NCBI RefSeq assembly: GCF_000010665.1
Contig: NC_012796.1
Location: forward strand, 3,563,501 to 3,627,500
Length of the DNA: 64,000 bases
From: Solidesulfovibrio magneticus RS-1
GTDB taxonomy: Bacteria; Desulfobacterota; Desulfovibrionia; Desulfovibrionales; Desulfovibrionaceae
Direction: 5' to 3'
The notes beneath the pieces are model-generated. The model saw nothing but the letters and a program-made list of their open reading frames with translations, was not told the origin of the DNA and did no database searches. A program made the position numbers and the translations under genes. This document shows positions 37,200 to 46,349 of this stretch, in pieces (position 1 is the stretch's first letter; the number at the start of each line of letters is the position of its first letter).

Positions 37200-38644
37200 G
37201 CACCGTCTTTTCCAAATCCGTTCCCGGCCGCGAAGGCGTGTGGCCCGAAGCGCCCAAGACCGATCCCGTCGACTTCATCCCCCAGCATCTGCTGCGCGAG
37301 GGCGACGCCGGCCTGCCGTCCCTGTCCGAGCTCGACGTGGTGCGCCACTTCACGGCCCTGTCGCGCAAGAACTACGGCGTGGACTCCAACTTCTATCCGT
37401 TGGGGTCGTGCACCATGAAGTACAACCCCAAGTTCACGGAAGAAGTGGCCGCCCTGCCCGGCTTCTCGCGCCTGCATCCGCTGACCCCCCAGCTCCCGGG
37501 CGGCGGCGACATGTCGGCCGGCTGCCTGGAGGTCATGTATGAGACCGAGCGCTGCCTGTGCGAGATCACCGGCATGGCCGCCTTTACCCTGCACCCCATG
37601 GCCGGAGCCCACGGCGAACTGACCGGCGCGCTCATGATGGCCGCCTACCACGCCGACAAGGGCCACAAAAAGACCAAGATCATCTGCCCGGATTCGGCCC
37701 ACGGCACCAACCCCGCCTCGGCCGCCATCGCCGGCTTTGAGGTCGTGACCATCGAATCGAAAGACGGCATCATCGACCCGGCCGCCCTGGCCGCCGTCAT
37801 CGACGACGAGACCGCCGGGGTCATGATGACCGTGCCCAACACCCTTGGCCTTTTCGAGCGCCATCTGCCCGAGATCGTGGCCCTTTGCCGCAAAGTGGAC
37901 GCGCTGCTCTATTACGACGGAGCCAACCTCAACGCCATCCTCGGCAAACTGCGGGTGGGCGACGCCGGCTTCGACGTGGTCCACATCAACCTGCACAAGA
38001 CCTTTGCCACGCCCCACGGCGGCGGCGGCCCCGGGGCGGGGCCGGTGGGCGTGTCCGAACGCCTGATCCCGTATCTCCCCGTCTCGCGGGTGCAAAAGGA
38101 CGAGGCCGGACGGTTCTCCTTAAGCTACGACCATCCCAAGTCCATCGGCTACGTGGCCCCGTTTTACGGCAACTTCGGGGTGGTGCTCAAAGCCTACGCC
38201 TACATCCTGCGCCTGGGCCGCGAGGGGCTGATTCGCGTGTCCGAGTCGGCGGTGCTGGCCGCCAACTACCTGCGCGCCCGGCTGGCCGAGGCCATCGAGG
38301 TGCCGTACAATCGCATCTGCATGCACGAATTCGTGGCCTCGGCCGCGAAGCTGGCGGCCGAGAAAAACGTGCGCGCCCTGGACATCGCCAAGGCGCTTTT
38401 GGACAAGGGCTACCACGCCCCCACCATCTACTTCCCGCTCATCGTCAAGGAAGCGCTCATGTTCGAGCCCACCGAAACCGAGAGCAAGGACACCCTGGAC
38501 CAGTTCGTGGCCGATCTGCTGGACATCCTGGCCCAGGCCGAAACCGATCCCGAGGCCGTGCGCGCCTGTCCCACCACCCTGCCCGTGGGCCGGCTGGACG
38601 AGACCTACGCCGCCCGGGCCATGGAGATCACCGATGACCTCTAG
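37196..38644 (+). CDS. gcvPB: GcvPB, glycine dehydrogenase (decarboxylating) subunit 2
   Basis: This 482-aa PLP-carrying half of the glycine cleavage P-protein has its cofactor lysine in HINLHKTFATPHGGGGPG, at about residue 267. Further family blocks are YPLGSCTMKYNPK, LHPMAGAHGELTG, DSAHGTNPASAA and the C-terminal CMHEFVASAAK. It overlaps gcvPA by 4 nt at the start and lpdA by 11 nt at the end, so the three are strongly coupled. Confidence 0.97.
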   Translation: MSTVFSKSVPGREGVWPEAPKTDPVDFIPQHLLREGDAGLPSLSELDVVRHFTALSRKNYGVDSNFYPLGSCTMKYNPKFTEEVAALPGFSRLHPLTPQLPGGGDMSAGCLEVMYETERCLCEITGMAAFTLHPMAGAHGELTGALMMAAYHADKGHKKTKIICPDSAHGTNPASAAIAGFEVVTIESKDGIIDPAALAAVIDDETAGVMMTVPNTLGLFERHLPEIVALCRKVDALLYYDGANLNAILGKLRVGDAGFDVVHINLHKTFATPHGGGGPGAGPVGVSERLIPYLPVSRVQKDEAGRFSLSYDHPKSIGYVAPFYGNFGVVLKAYAYILRLGREGLIRVSESAVLAANYLRARLAEAIEVPYNRICMHEFVASAAKLAAEKNVRALDIAKALLDKGYHAPTIYFPLIVKEALMFEPTETESKDTLDQFVADLLDILAQAETDPEAVRACPTTLPVGRLDETYAARAMEITDDL

Positions 38645-40001
38645 CAAGCGGCTGGTGGTGGTCGGGGCCGGCCCCGGCGGCTACGAGGCCGCCCTGGCCG
38701 GCGCGGCCGCCGGGCTTGACGTGACGCTCATCGAGCGCGGCAAGCTTGGCGGAGCCTGCCTCAACTGGGGCTGCATCCCCACCAAGCACCTGCTGGCCGC
38801 CACCCTGGCCGTGGAGTGCCTGACCGCCCAGGCCAAGCAGAAGCTGGCCTCGGGCACGGTCACGCCTGATCTGGCCGCTGTCCAGGCCAAGAAAAAAAAG
38901 CTCCTGTCCGCCACCCACAACGCCATGGCCGCGCATCTGGGCAAGGTCGGCGTGCGGCTGGTCACGGGCAACCTCACCGCCGTGGCCACCGGTTCGGCCG
39001 AGGTGTCGGGCGGCGGGAGCGTGGAACACATCCCGTTTGACAGCCTTATTCTGGCCCTGGGATCGCGGCCGGCCGCCTTCCCCGGGGTCAAGCCCGACGG
39101 CAAGGCCGTGCTCGGCGTCGCGCCGGTGCTGGACTTCGAGGCCGCCCCGGAGAGCTTTGTCATTGTCGGAGCCGGGGCCATCGGCCTGGAAATCGCCACC
39201 ATCTACCACCGCCTGGGGACCAAGGTGACCCTGGTCGACGCCGCGCCGCGTCTGGCCCCGGCTGAGGACCCGGACGTGTCCAAGGTCGTGGCCCAGGTGA
39301 TGCGCCGCGCCGGCATCGACGCCCGGCCCGGGGTCAAGGTGGAAAGCCTGGTCACCGACGAGAACGGCCGGGCCAGGCTCACCCTGGCCGGCGGCGAGAC
39401 CGTCGTGGCCGACAAGGCGCTTGTGGCCATCGGCCGCTTCGCCGCCACCATCGTGCCGGGACTGGCCGAATGCGGGGCCATGTTCGCTGACGACAACCCC
39501 AACCGGGCTTGGCTGCGCACCGACGACACCCTGCAAACCGCGCCCGGCATCTATGCCGTGGGCGACTGCAACGGCCGGGTGCTGCTGGCCCACGCCGCGT
39601 CGAGCCAGGGCGTCTACGCCGCCCGCCACGCCGCCGGCCTGGAGCCCGGACCCTACGCGCCGGGTCCCATCCCCGGCTGCTATTACGGTTCGCCCGAGAT
39701 CATGCGGGTGGGGGCCATCGCCGCGCCCGGAGACACGATCTCCGAAGCGCCTTTCGTGGCCAACCCCATCGCCCAGGCCCATGCCGACACCGCCGGCTTC
39801 GCCCGGGTGGTCTGGAAGGACGGCCAGGTGGCCGGCATCACCGCCGTGGGCCATGGAGCCTCGACCATGGGCACCCTGGCCACGGTCATGGTGGCCCAGG
39901 CCTGGACGCGTGAGCAAGCCGAGGCCCTGGTTTTCCCCCATCCGGGGCTCGACGAGACCCTCAAGGCCGCCCTGCTCGGTGAAATGAAGGTCAAGGCCTA
40001 A
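38634..40001 (+). CDS. lpdA: dihydrolipoyl dehydrogenase (L protein)
   Basis: This 455-aa flavoenzyme reoxidises dihydrolipoyl-GcvH with NAD. It has the FAD-binding GAGPGGYEAA, the redox disulfide Cys42-Cys47 in GGACLNWGCIPTK, the NAD-binding VGAGAIGLEIATIY and the FAD block YAVGDCNG. The dimerisation domain includes ITAVGHGAS and ends with FPHPGLDETLKAALL, containing the catalytic His-Pro. The start overlaps gcvPB. A dedicated copy in the gcv operon is consistent with use in glycine metabolism. Confidence 0.96.
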   Translation: MTSSKRLVVVGAGPGGYEAALAGAAAGLDVTLIERGKLGGACLNWGCIPTKHLLAATLAVECLTAQAKQKLASGTVTPDLAAVQAKKKKLLSATHNAMAAHLGKVGVRLVTGNLTAVATGSAEVSGGGSVEHIPFDSLILALGSRPAAFPGVKPDGKAVLGVAPVLDFEAAPESFVIVGAGAIGLEIATIYHRLGTKVTLVDAAPRLAPAEDPDVSKVVAQVMRRAGIDARPGVKVESLVTDENGRARLTLAGGETVVADKALVAIGRFAATIVPGLAECGAMFADDNPNRAWLRTDDTLQTAPGIYAVGDCNGRVLLAHAASSQGVYAARHAAGLEPGPYAPGPIPGCYYGSPEIMRVGAIAAPGDTISEAPFVANPIAQAHADTAGFARVVWKDGQVAGITAVGHGASTMGTLATVMVAQAWTREQAEALVFPHPGLDETLKAALLGEMKVKA

Positions 40002-40004
40002 CAT

Positions 40005-40047
40005 CCGGGGAACATTCCTTAATAAGGAGTGTTCCCCGGAGCCCTTT
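40005..40047 (+). terminator. terminator of the gcv operon
   Basis: CCGGGGAACATTCCTTA pairs with TAAGGAGTGTTCCCCGG (one G-U) with almost no loop; the downstream sequence AGCCCTTTT is only moderately T-rich. It starts 3 nt after the lpdA stop. Confidence 0.65.
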
Positions 40048-40132
40048 TCCAGAGTTTTTCAGAGACAACATCAGCTCCCTGCCCTTCTTCGGTCCTTGGA
40101 CCTTCACCCAACCGGCAACAGGAATCGGGACC

Positions 40133-41029
40133 ATGCTGCACCATCCTTTCGCCTCCCATGCCCAGGAAGCGGCCGGCCTCTCCCGCCGCGCCGTGCTCAA
40201 GGCCGGCCTCGTCGGGGCTTGCACCCTGCTGACCCCGTGCGCCGCCTGGGCCGCCACCAAAAAAGAGCACCCGGCCGACCCCAAGGCCGCGCCCAGAACA
40301 CCCCCAGGCCCGGCCCCGGCCACGCCCGAACCCGGCTACTACATGGCCAACAAGGCCAAATTCATCGCCGACTTCAAGGGCGTGTGCGGCGGCGCGGAAA
40401 AATGGATGGCCGCCCGCATCCCCGCGCCCACGGCCAAGGCCGCCGCCGACGACGCCCTGCGCCGCTTCGAACTGCTGCTGCCGACCCTGCCCGACCTGGG
40501 CGGCACAGCCAACCGCAACCAGCCGTTTATCACCATGGCCGGCTGGCTCACCGCCCTGTGCCAGGCCATGCGCGAAAAAGGCATGACCGCCAAGGACTCC
40601 GGCCGGCTGCTCTACGACCTCTACGCCGCCGACTGGGCCAGCGTGCCGCCGGCCAAAGCCCAGGCCATGGGCGCGGCCCTTTTCACCCCGGCCGCCCAGG
40701 AATCCATCAAGCTCTGGGCCGAAACCACCCAGAAACGCCTGCTGCCTGGCGACTGGGTCGTGCGTTACGTCGCCCCGGACAAAACCTTCGACGTCGGCTA
40801 CGACTACCTCGAATGCGGCGCGTGCAAATACTTCAAGGCCCAAGGCGTGGCCGAGGTCGCGCCCTACTACTGCCTAAACGACTTCCTGGCCTCCCGGGCC
40901 CAGGGCACGGGACTCTCCCGCCAGCATACCATCGCCCAGGGCGACCCGCTGTGCGACTTCCGCTACAAACGCGGCCGGCCCGTCACCCAGGACTGGAACA
41001 CCGAAACGCCAAAGTTTAAGTTAAGTTAA
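40133..41029 (+). CDS. Tat-exported L-2-amino-thiazoline-4-carboxylate hydrolase-like protein
   Basis: This 298-aa protein starts with a twin-arginine signal (LSRRAVLKAGLVGAC, then TPCAAWA), so it is folded before export to the periplasm. The C-terminal 80 residues match the ATC-hydrolase family: CGACKYFKAQG, APYYCLNDF, LSRQHTIAQGDPLCDFRYKR, with several invariant Cys and His. Named family members convert 2-aminothiazoline-4-carboxylate to a cysteine derivative, but most bacterial members are untested. It follows the gcv terminator and appears monocistronic. Confidence 0.8.
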   Translation: MLHHPFASHAQEAAGLSRRAVLKAGLVGACTLLTPCAAWAATKKEHPADPKAAPRTPPGPAPATPEPGYYMANKAKFIADFKGVCGGAEKWMAARIPAPTAKAAADDALRRFELLLPTLPDLGGTANRNQPFITMAGWLTALCQAMREKGMTAKDSGRLLYDLYAADWASVPPAKAQAMGAALFTPAAQESIKLWAETTQKRLLPGDWVVRYVAPDKTFDVGYDYLECGACKYFKAQGVAEVAPYYCLNDFLASRAQGTGLSRQHTIAQGDPLCDFRYKRGRPVTQDWNTETPKFKLS

Positions 41030-41051
41030 GGGGGGAGAGGGAGAGGAAGAT

Positions 41052-41113
41052 GCCTCCGGCGGCCGGGGGGCTAAGCCCCCCGGACCCCCTACATGGAGAA
41101 AAGGGTAAGGGGG
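41052..41113. repeat. GC-rich palindromic intergenic repeat, copy 3
   Basis: GCCTCCGGCGGCC, then GGGGGGCTAAGCCCCCC, then ACCCCCTACATGGAGAAA and GGGTAAGGGG, parallel in order to copy 1 at 5775. It lies 23 nt after the ATC-hydrolase-like gene. Confidence 0.7.
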
Positions 41114-41229
41114 GCGGTTCGGAGCGGCTCTCTGGCTTGTTGTGCAGTAAAAGGGAAAAAGCTGCTGTTCCTGTTGTTGCCGGGGGTTCGTTGGGTGTTC
41201 GTTTAAAAGATATGGGATTTTAGAGTGAT

Positions 41230-41826
41230 ATGAGCGTTACGCACACAAAATTGATTCTGGCCTCGGCCTCGCCGCGCCGCCGCGAACTGCTGGCCCTGGC
41301 CGGTGTTCCCTTTGACATCGTCGTCAGCCCGGCCCAGGAGCCGGCCCCGGACGTCAACGAACATCCCGCCGCCTACGCCGCCCGCATGGCCCGACTCAAG
41401 GCCGCCGCCGTGGCCGAAGCGCACCCTGAGGCCGTGGTCCTTGGCGCGGATTCCGTGGTGGCCGTGGGCGAGACCATCCTCGGCAAACCGGCCGACGCCG
41501 CCGACGCCATGCGCATGTTGCGGCTGCTCTCGGGCCGCGGCCATCAGGTGGTGACCGGCTGCGCCCTCTTCGCCCCCGGCCGGGAACCCGAGATTTTCAC
41601 GGTCGCCACCGAAGTCACCATGGGCGTGGTGCCGGATGATCGCTTGGCCGCCTATGTCGCCACCGGCGAACCCATGGACAAGGCCGGCGCTTACGCCATC
41701 CAGGGCGGCGCGGCGGCCTTTGTCACCACCATTTGCGGCTCATATACCAATGTCGTGGGATTGCCCCTGGCGGAAGTCGTAGAAATTTTGAGCGTTTGGG
41801 GAGTTGCCGTTCCAGCAACACGTTGA
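41230..41826 (+). CDS. maf: Maf family nucleoside triphosphate pyrophosphatase
   Basis: This 198-aa house-cleaning enzyme hydrolyses non-canonical or dTTP/UTP-type nucleotides. Signatures are LILASASPRRRELLALAG at the start, LGADSVVAVGETILGKP with the catalytic Asp, GHQVVTGCAL and DKAGAYAIQGGAA. The length is typical. The N-terminal ATG at 41230 gives the family start. The next gene begins 19 nt downstream. Confidence 0.95.
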   Translation: MSVTHTKLILASASPRRRELLALAGVPFDIVVSPAQEPAPDVNEHPAAYAARMARLKAAAVAEAHPEAVVLGADSVVAVGETILGKPADAADAMRMLRLLSGRGHQVVTGCALFAPGREPEIFTVATEVTMGVVPDDRLAAYVATGEPMDKAGAYAIQGGAAAFVTTICGSYTNVVGLPLAEVVEILSVWGVAVPATR

Positions 41827-41845
41827 AAAGCCTGAGGACTGCATC

Positions 41846-42229
41846 TTGAAGTTCTACAGATCCATCTGCAGCGCCACTGCCGTTTTATTCGTTTTTTTAG
41901 CTCTGCGCTTACTGTTGACGCCAGTCACGTTCGCCGCGAGCCTGGGGTTGGAACCATCGGCCGCCACGTCCGTGCTGCTCAGACGGGCGGCGATGTTCAT
42001 GGTCGGATTGGCGGTGCTGACGTTTTGCGCCAGGAGTCTGCAAGACCTTCAGGCGCGGCGGTGCGTCTGCCTGTCGGCGGCGGTCACGCTGCTCGGCTTG
42101 GCCTGTATGGGAACTTACGAACGCTTGATGGGGACCGTAAACGAATCCATATTCATCGCCATCGGCATCGAGACCGTCCTGGGACTTTCGTTTCTGATGG
42201 TTTTGATGCGCAGTTCCGACAGGACTTAA
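41846..42229 (+). CDS. small four-helix membrane protein of unknown function
   Basis: This 127-aa protein has four predicted transmembrane segments (ATAVLFVFLALRLLL; AAMFMVGLAVLTFCA; CLSAAVTLLGLACMG; FIAIGIETVLGLSFLMVL). The proposed start is a TTG at 41846 with GAGG at 8-9 nt; the open frame extends into maf. Short four-helix proteins of this kind (DUF4345-like) are common and uncharacterised. Its closeness to maf suggests read-through transcription. Confidence 0.55.
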   Translation: MKFYRSICSATAVLFVFLALRLLLTPVTFAASLGLEPSAATSVLLRRAAMFMVGLAVLTFCARSLQDLQARRCVCLSAAVTLLGLACMGTYERLMGTVNESIFIAIGIETVLGLSFLMVLMRSSDRT

Positions 42230-42326
42230 CCCAAAATCCCCGCACTATGGGAGGTGTCCAAGACGAGTTGCCACAAGCTGTCCGCGGGTGAGGCATCGTA
42301 GCACGCGCGCCAGTCGGAGGAAGACA

Positions 42327-42914
42327 ATGAAGAAAGCCTACGTCCTGCTTTTTGATGGCTACGCGGATTGGGAAATCGGCTATGTGCTGGCCGAACTGCG
42401 CCGTATCGGCAACCTGCCGGTGGCGACTGTCGGATTCACGGACGCCCCTGTCGTTTCCATGGGCGGGTTGACGGTCACCCCGGACACGACCTTGGCCGCC
42501 GTCGTCCCCGACGATGTCCGGCTGTTCATCCTTCCGGGCGGAACGCTGTGGGAGCAGGCCTACCCGGCCGAGGCGCTCCACGCCCTGCTCCAGGCCCTTG
42601 ACCGCCAGGCCGTCCCCCTGGCCGCGATCTGCGCGGCCACGACCGTTTTCGCCAAGGCCGGCGTCCTTAACGGCAAAAAGCACACGTCCAATGCCTTGAA
42701 ATATCTTCAGGAGCACGTTCCCGGTTATCAAGGGGACAAGGACTACGTGGACGAACTGGCCGTCACCGACGGCCATGTGACCACGGCCAGCGGCCTGGGC
42801 AGCGTCGAATTCACCAGGAACATTCTGGAAGCCTTGGCAATCGTCACCCCGCAGCTCCGGGATCTCTGGTACCGCGCCTTCAAGTACGGGGACTACCCTA
42901 AGGAGTTCGGCTAA
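42327..42914 (+). CDS. DJ-1/PfpI-family protein
   Basis: This 195-aa protein has the class I glutamine-amidotransferase-like fold, with FDGYADWEIGYVLAEL at the start, FILPGGTLWEQ and the nucleophile-elbow Cys in LAAICAATTVFAKAG. A conserved His-containing segment KKHTSNALKYL follows. This arrangement matches YoaZ-like DJ-1/PfpI proteins, often hydrolases, deglycase-like enzymes or chaperones. CGGAGGAAG precedes ATG 42327. The actual substrate is unknown. Confidence 0.85.
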   Translation: MKKAYVLLFDGYADWEIGYVLAELRRIGNLPVATVGFTDAPVVSMGGLTVTPDTTLAAVVPDDVRLFILPGGTLWEQAYPAEALHALLQALDRQAVPLAAICAATTVFAKAGVLNGKKHTSNALKYLQEHVPGYQGDKDYVDELAVTDGHVTTASGLGSVEFTRNILEALAIVTPQLRDLWYRAFKYGDYPKEFG

Positions 42915-43080
42915 CCCCCACGCCCGGCGACACTGCCGCGCGGCCGCCCCAGGCCGCGTTGTCCCTGCAGCGGCTGCACCAGCCCATAGGGGATGACTCC
43001 CCCGAGAGAGCAACCGGGCCATCGCCGTTTGGCTCATGATGTTAGAGGCTCGGCAAAGCATGGAACGCATAAGGCATGGC

Positions 43081-43527
43081 ATGCCCGTCATCATCGTGCC
43101 CGGTCACCCTGAAGACTACCCCGCCCTGGCCGCACTCTGGGAAGCCTCGGTGCGGGCCAGCCACCACTTTGTCGCCGAGGCGGACATCCACTTTTTCAAG
43201 CCGCTGGTGCGCGACGTCTATCTGGGCGCGGTGACGCTCACCTGCGCCTTTGACGGCGTCGGTGATGGACGGGCGCTTGGATTTTCAGGCGTGGCCGAAG
43301 GGAAGATCGAAATGCTGTTCGTGGCCCCGGAGGCCTTTGGCCGGGGCATCGGCACGAAGCTTCTGCGCCATGCCGTGGAGACCCTCGGCGCGCGCGAAGT
43401 GGACGTCAACGAGCAGAATGCTCGCACTGTGGCATTCTATCTGCGCCGGGGATTCGTCGTTGTTGGACGCTCGGAATTGGACGGGACCGGGCGGCCTTAT
43501 CCGCTGTTGCATATGCGGCTTGCCTGA
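43081..43527 (+). CDS. GNAT family N-acetyltransferase
   Basis: This 148-aa protein carries the GNAT acetyl-CoA site: MLFVAPEAFGRGIGTKLLRHA contains the R/Q-x-x-G-x-G/A signature (GRGIGTKL), followed by VDVNEQNARTVAFYLRRGF. It resembles E. coli YjaB. ATG 43081 with AAGG 6 nt upstream was preferred over two earlier ATGs. It is the last intact gene before the AT-rich accessory region. The acceptor substrate is unknown. Confidence 0.88.
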   Translation: MPVIIVPGHPEDYPALAALWEASVRASHHFVAEADIHFFKPLVRDVYLGAVTLTCAFDGVGDGRALGFSGVAEGKIEMLFVAPEAFGRGIGTKLLRHAVETLGAREVDVNEQNARTVAFYLRRGFVVVGRSELDGTGRPYPLLHMRLA

Positions 43528-43619
43528 GAATGGAGTCATAACTGACTGGGCGGGATGCGTATGGGCTGGGTGTACAGAGATAGTATTCACCTGGCAGTGC
43601 CGCCCTGGCGGGGTACCGT

Positions 43620-43814
43620 TTAAGCTGCTTCCATTGGTTCTTCCCCGGAGCCTCCCTTGATGGTTGGGATGCCCTCCAGGAGAACTTGGCAAGGCGCCCT
43701 GCCGTTCATGCCACGTCCTTGATGCGGACGTTCGTGATTGTAATGATGAAAATAGCCTTCAATGTCCGTTTGCATCTCCACTACTGACTCGGCCATGCAG
43801 CCCCTCTCCCCCAA
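43620..43814 (-). pseudogene. transposase C-terminal remnant (IS481/IS3-like DDE integrase)
   Basis: The fragment reads EMQTDIEGYFHHYNHERPHQ then GRGMNGRAPCQVLLEG, the last part of an rve-type integrase core with the N-x-E-R-P-H-Q motif. The N-terminal two thirds, including two of the three catalytic acids, are missing. It marks the junction between the GC-rich chromosome and the accessory region. Confidence 0.75.
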
Positions 43815-43815
43815 C

Positions 43816-43831
43816 GCGCAGATGTCTGCTC
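43816..43831. repeat. outlying fragment of the R repeat family
   Basis: GCGCAGATGTCTGCTC with flanks CCCCCAAC and ACATGGTGCCT is a degenerate piece of the repeat seen complete at 45724 and 60958. It is the leftmost trace of the integrated-element stack. Confidence 0.5.
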
Positions 43832-43930
43832 ACGACATGGTGCCTAACAGCGTGTTGATAAACTCCGCCAAGTGACCGAGAATCCTGCCATCGGGGTTCC
43901 GGAGGTGATCTGATGGGGCTTGGCCGTCAG

Positions 43931-44039
43931 GGTGATCAGCAGGGGACGATGTATCTGGCCTATGGATGAGATTCCTCGGTCTCGTGGGCACGCTTTTTAC
44001 TATCGTCTCCAGCAGATTCTCCGGAAAGCCGGCTTCTGA
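43931..44039 (+). pseudogene. transposase N-terminal remnant (IS1182/IS5-like)
   Basis: GDQQGTMYLAY and, one base out of frame, DEIPRSRGHAFYYRLQQILR then KAGF resemble the first 40 residues of IS1182-type transposases, which carry a PRSxGHxFYxxL motif. The frame change near 43965 and the stop after KAGF show it is dead. Confidence 0.5.
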
Positions 44040-44453
44040 TCGGCGACAATTATTCTTGAGCATTCCTCAGCAGAACCAGGCGTATTTATCTCCAAAACTA
44101 GCTATAATTGCGGATTTTTCACCAAAATAGTTGCCGCACTCACTCTTGGAGAATTATTTAGTGCCCGCCGTAACTGATTGCACAGCCGAGAGCTTGTTCT
44201 CAACGCGAAGTATTTCTAGCACGTATAGCAGACACTTGAATTTACTCTTGACTATCTTTTGAATTTTCATGAAAAGAAAACTAGAACAGGCAAATCAACT
44301 TCTATTCGCTCTACCACTAATTACAAATACAAACATTTATCATTTTGAATTAATTCAATTCTAGAAACGAAATTGCCAATGCAGAAAACATGAAAAAATT
44401 TAACACAACAACAAGAACATTGCACAACTATACAATATACAAAGAGCTATACC
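44040..44453. other. AT-rich gap before the HD-GYP gene
   Basis: About 410 bp of AT-rich sequence with no convincing gene. The base composition drops sharply from the GC-rich core to the left. It presumably contains the HD-GYP promoter, but no single -35/-10 pair stands out among the many AT-rich matches. Confidence 0.4.
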
Positions 44454-45677
44454 ATGATTAAAAAAATTTATACAACAAACCTTAAGCCAGGGATGTACGT
44501 AATAGAATCAGGGTTGTCCAAAAACGACAACCCACATATCTATTCAAAAGAAGGTGAAATTGAAAACACAAGCCAGATACAGGATATCATCTCCGCTGGC
44601 TATCTAGACGTCTTCATAGACTCAAACAAAGGAAGTTATTTCAAGAGCAATCCAAGCGAAAAGGTTCCAATCATTGAAGAATATGAGACCCTCTCCGTCT
44701 CCAAGCACAAGATAGAGTCTGGAGGCAGAAGCTTTGACTCGATGGGGGCACACATAGAGGAGGCTGAACTTGTCTACAAAAACTCATTGGACTATGTAAA
44801 AGACCTTGTAGACTCATTAAAATTCAAAAAGAAAATAGACTTCAGTAAAAGTGAAGAATGCATTAATGACATATTTTCACATATCAACAACAACATTGAC
44901 TCGCTTCTATTTATTTCAAAGCTAAAAAAACATGATACGTATACGTACACTCACAACTTAAATGTCTCTATCTTTTCTATTGCGTTTGCATCAGCTATTG
45001 GCCTTGGCGAAGATAATATCAAAATCATTGGGTTATCAGGCTTATTTCACGATATTGGGAAGTTATACATCAACGAAGATATACTAAACAAACCAGACAA
45101 ACTTACCGCCAAAGAATTTGAGGAAATAAAAAAACATCCAACTCTTGGATTTAATATTTTACAAAAAGACAAAAATGCTGCGACTGAAGTGTGCAAAGCT
45201 GCCCATGAACATCACGAAAAGCATTCAGGAGGAGGCTACCCACAAAGCATTAGCTACAAAAAGATATCAACATACGCATCACTCATAAGCATAATAGACG
45301 TATTCGACGCTCTCACGAGTAACCGATCATATAAAAGGAAAATTGATCTTCACAAAGCTCTTGGCATAATATTCAACCTCAAAGGAACCTCATTCTACCC
45401 CGCTCTTGTTGATAAGTTCATAAAATTTCTCGGAATTTACCCTGTCGGATCTATTGTCCTGCTAAGTAGCGGAGAAAAAGCAATTGTAACAGAGCAAAAC
45501 AGTGCTAACCTTTTGCGGCCTAAAATCAGAATTGTCATGGACAAAAATAACCATTATCAAAAGGTCATCGATCTCGACCTAGTCAACGAGAGGACCGAAG
45601 GGGCAGATAAATTGGATATTTCGGAATGTTTGAGCCCAGAGAATTGCCGCATAAACATTTCTGATTTTTTGCGATAA
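44454..45677 (+). CDS. HD-GYP domain cyclic-di-GMP phosphodiesterase
   Basis: This 407-aa protein has an N-terminal DUF3391-type region (about 1-110, starting MIKKIYTTNLKPGMYVIESG) and an HD-GYP domain (about 155-330). Metal ligands are visible as HDIGK, HPTLGFNIL, AAHEHHEKH and DVFDALTS. The GYP loop is HHEKHSGGGYP, so the Asp of the usual HHExxDGxGYP is Ser. HD-GYP enzymes degrade cyclic-di-GMP and influence motility and biofilm. No membrane segment is present. Strong AT bias compared with the core genome indicates acquisition by transfer. Confidence 0.88.
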   Translation: MIKKIYTTNLKPGMYVIESGLSKNDNPHIYSKEGEIENTSQIQDIISAGYLDVFIDSNKGSYFKSNPSEKVPIIEEYETLSVSKHKIESGGRSFDSMGAHIEEAELVYKNSLDYVKDLVDSLKFKKKIDFSKSEECINDIFSHINNNIDSLLFISKLKKHDTYTYTHNLNVSIFSIAFASAIGLGEDNIKIIGLSGLFHDIGKLYINEDILNKPDKLTAKEFEEIKKHPTLGFNILQKDKNAATEVCKAAHEHHEKHSGGGYPQSISYKKISTYASLISIIDVFDALTSNRSYKRKIDLHKALGIIFNLKGTSFYPALVDKFIKFLGIYPVGSIVLLSSGEKAIVTEQNSANLLRPKIRIVMDKNNHYQKVIDLDLVNERTEGADKLDISECLSPENCRINISDFLR

Positions 45678-45723
45678 ATGCAACCCCTAAGTCCCGCAAC
45701 CATACGCACAGCCCTCTCCGTCT

Positions 45724-46250
45724 TGTGCTCATAGAAAACGCAACGAAGAATTCGCAGCCACATTCCTAACGCAAAGTGAATCGGTGCGCATAGCGGACAA
45801 CACAGGGTAATGTCATTCCCGATGAATCCCCTCCCCCAACGCGCAGACGTCTGCGCACGGCATGGTGCCTCACTACACACTCATTATCCGGTTCATTTTC
45901 GTCTGATCAGCTCGCCAGCCCCGGCATCCCAACGTATCAAAATTCGGAGAATTCGACGCATCAGCTGGGAATAACTGACGATTAACACGCAACTTGCGTT
46001 CAAATCCTGTCAAATCGTATCAACTCACTGAAATTACTTAAGATGGTGAAAATTCTGTGCCGCCGGGACCACTGAAAAGGAAAAGCCGGCAGGAGGAGGA
46101 TTGCGGATAAATCGGGTCCGCCAACGATGCCAACAGGCACGACCCCCTGAACATAGAAAAAGGGGGCAGGAGTTTTAAATCCTAATAACTCGATTTTCTC
46201 TGAGTAAGTACGGAGACTCGAACTCCAGACCTGCGGATCACTAGTCAGCT
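45724..46250. repeat. R repeat, copy 1, ending in a decayed tRNA-Thr 3' end
   Basis: This region has no gene. It begins TGTGCTCATAGAAAACGCAA, includes the 16-bp palindrome GCGCAGACGTCTGCGC (45841-45856), ATCAAAATTCGGAGAATTCG and GCGGATAAATCGGGTCCGCC, and ends in the tRNA-like block GGAGACTCGAACTCCAGACC (46212-46231). The same order is found at 60958-61504, diverged at 48400-48923, and partially at 59699-60001. Open frames inside it are translations of the repeat, not genes. Confidence 0.8.
46212..46234 (-). other. decayed attachment site (tRNA T-arm fragment), boundary 1
   Basis: On the minus strand GCAGGTCTGGAGTTCGAGTC then TCC equals the variable loop and T-arm of tRNA-Thr as in the 48879 and 61460 copies. 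The anticodon-side and acceptor-side bases have diverged and no CCA remains, so this is the oldest of the three boundaries. Confidence 0.6.
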
Positions 46251-46349
46251 CCAGATGGACATAGGGGAGGAATCCCATTTGCTCCTGCGTTTGAATTTGG
46301 TATGGTCCAAAAAAAATCAATAAAAACTCGTACAGACGAGGAGTTATAG

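Noticed and set aside
43830-44063. Minus-strand open frame of 77 codons
   Set aside because: It lies opposite the transposase remnant at 43931-44039 and has no coding character of its own.
46000-46320. Minus-strand open frame of 106 codons and similar frames at 48547-48834 and 61239-61473
   Set aside because: They are translations of the R repeat and tRNA terminator in different copies; they share a segment (GIVGGPDLSAI) only because the DNA is repeated, and have no ribosome sites.
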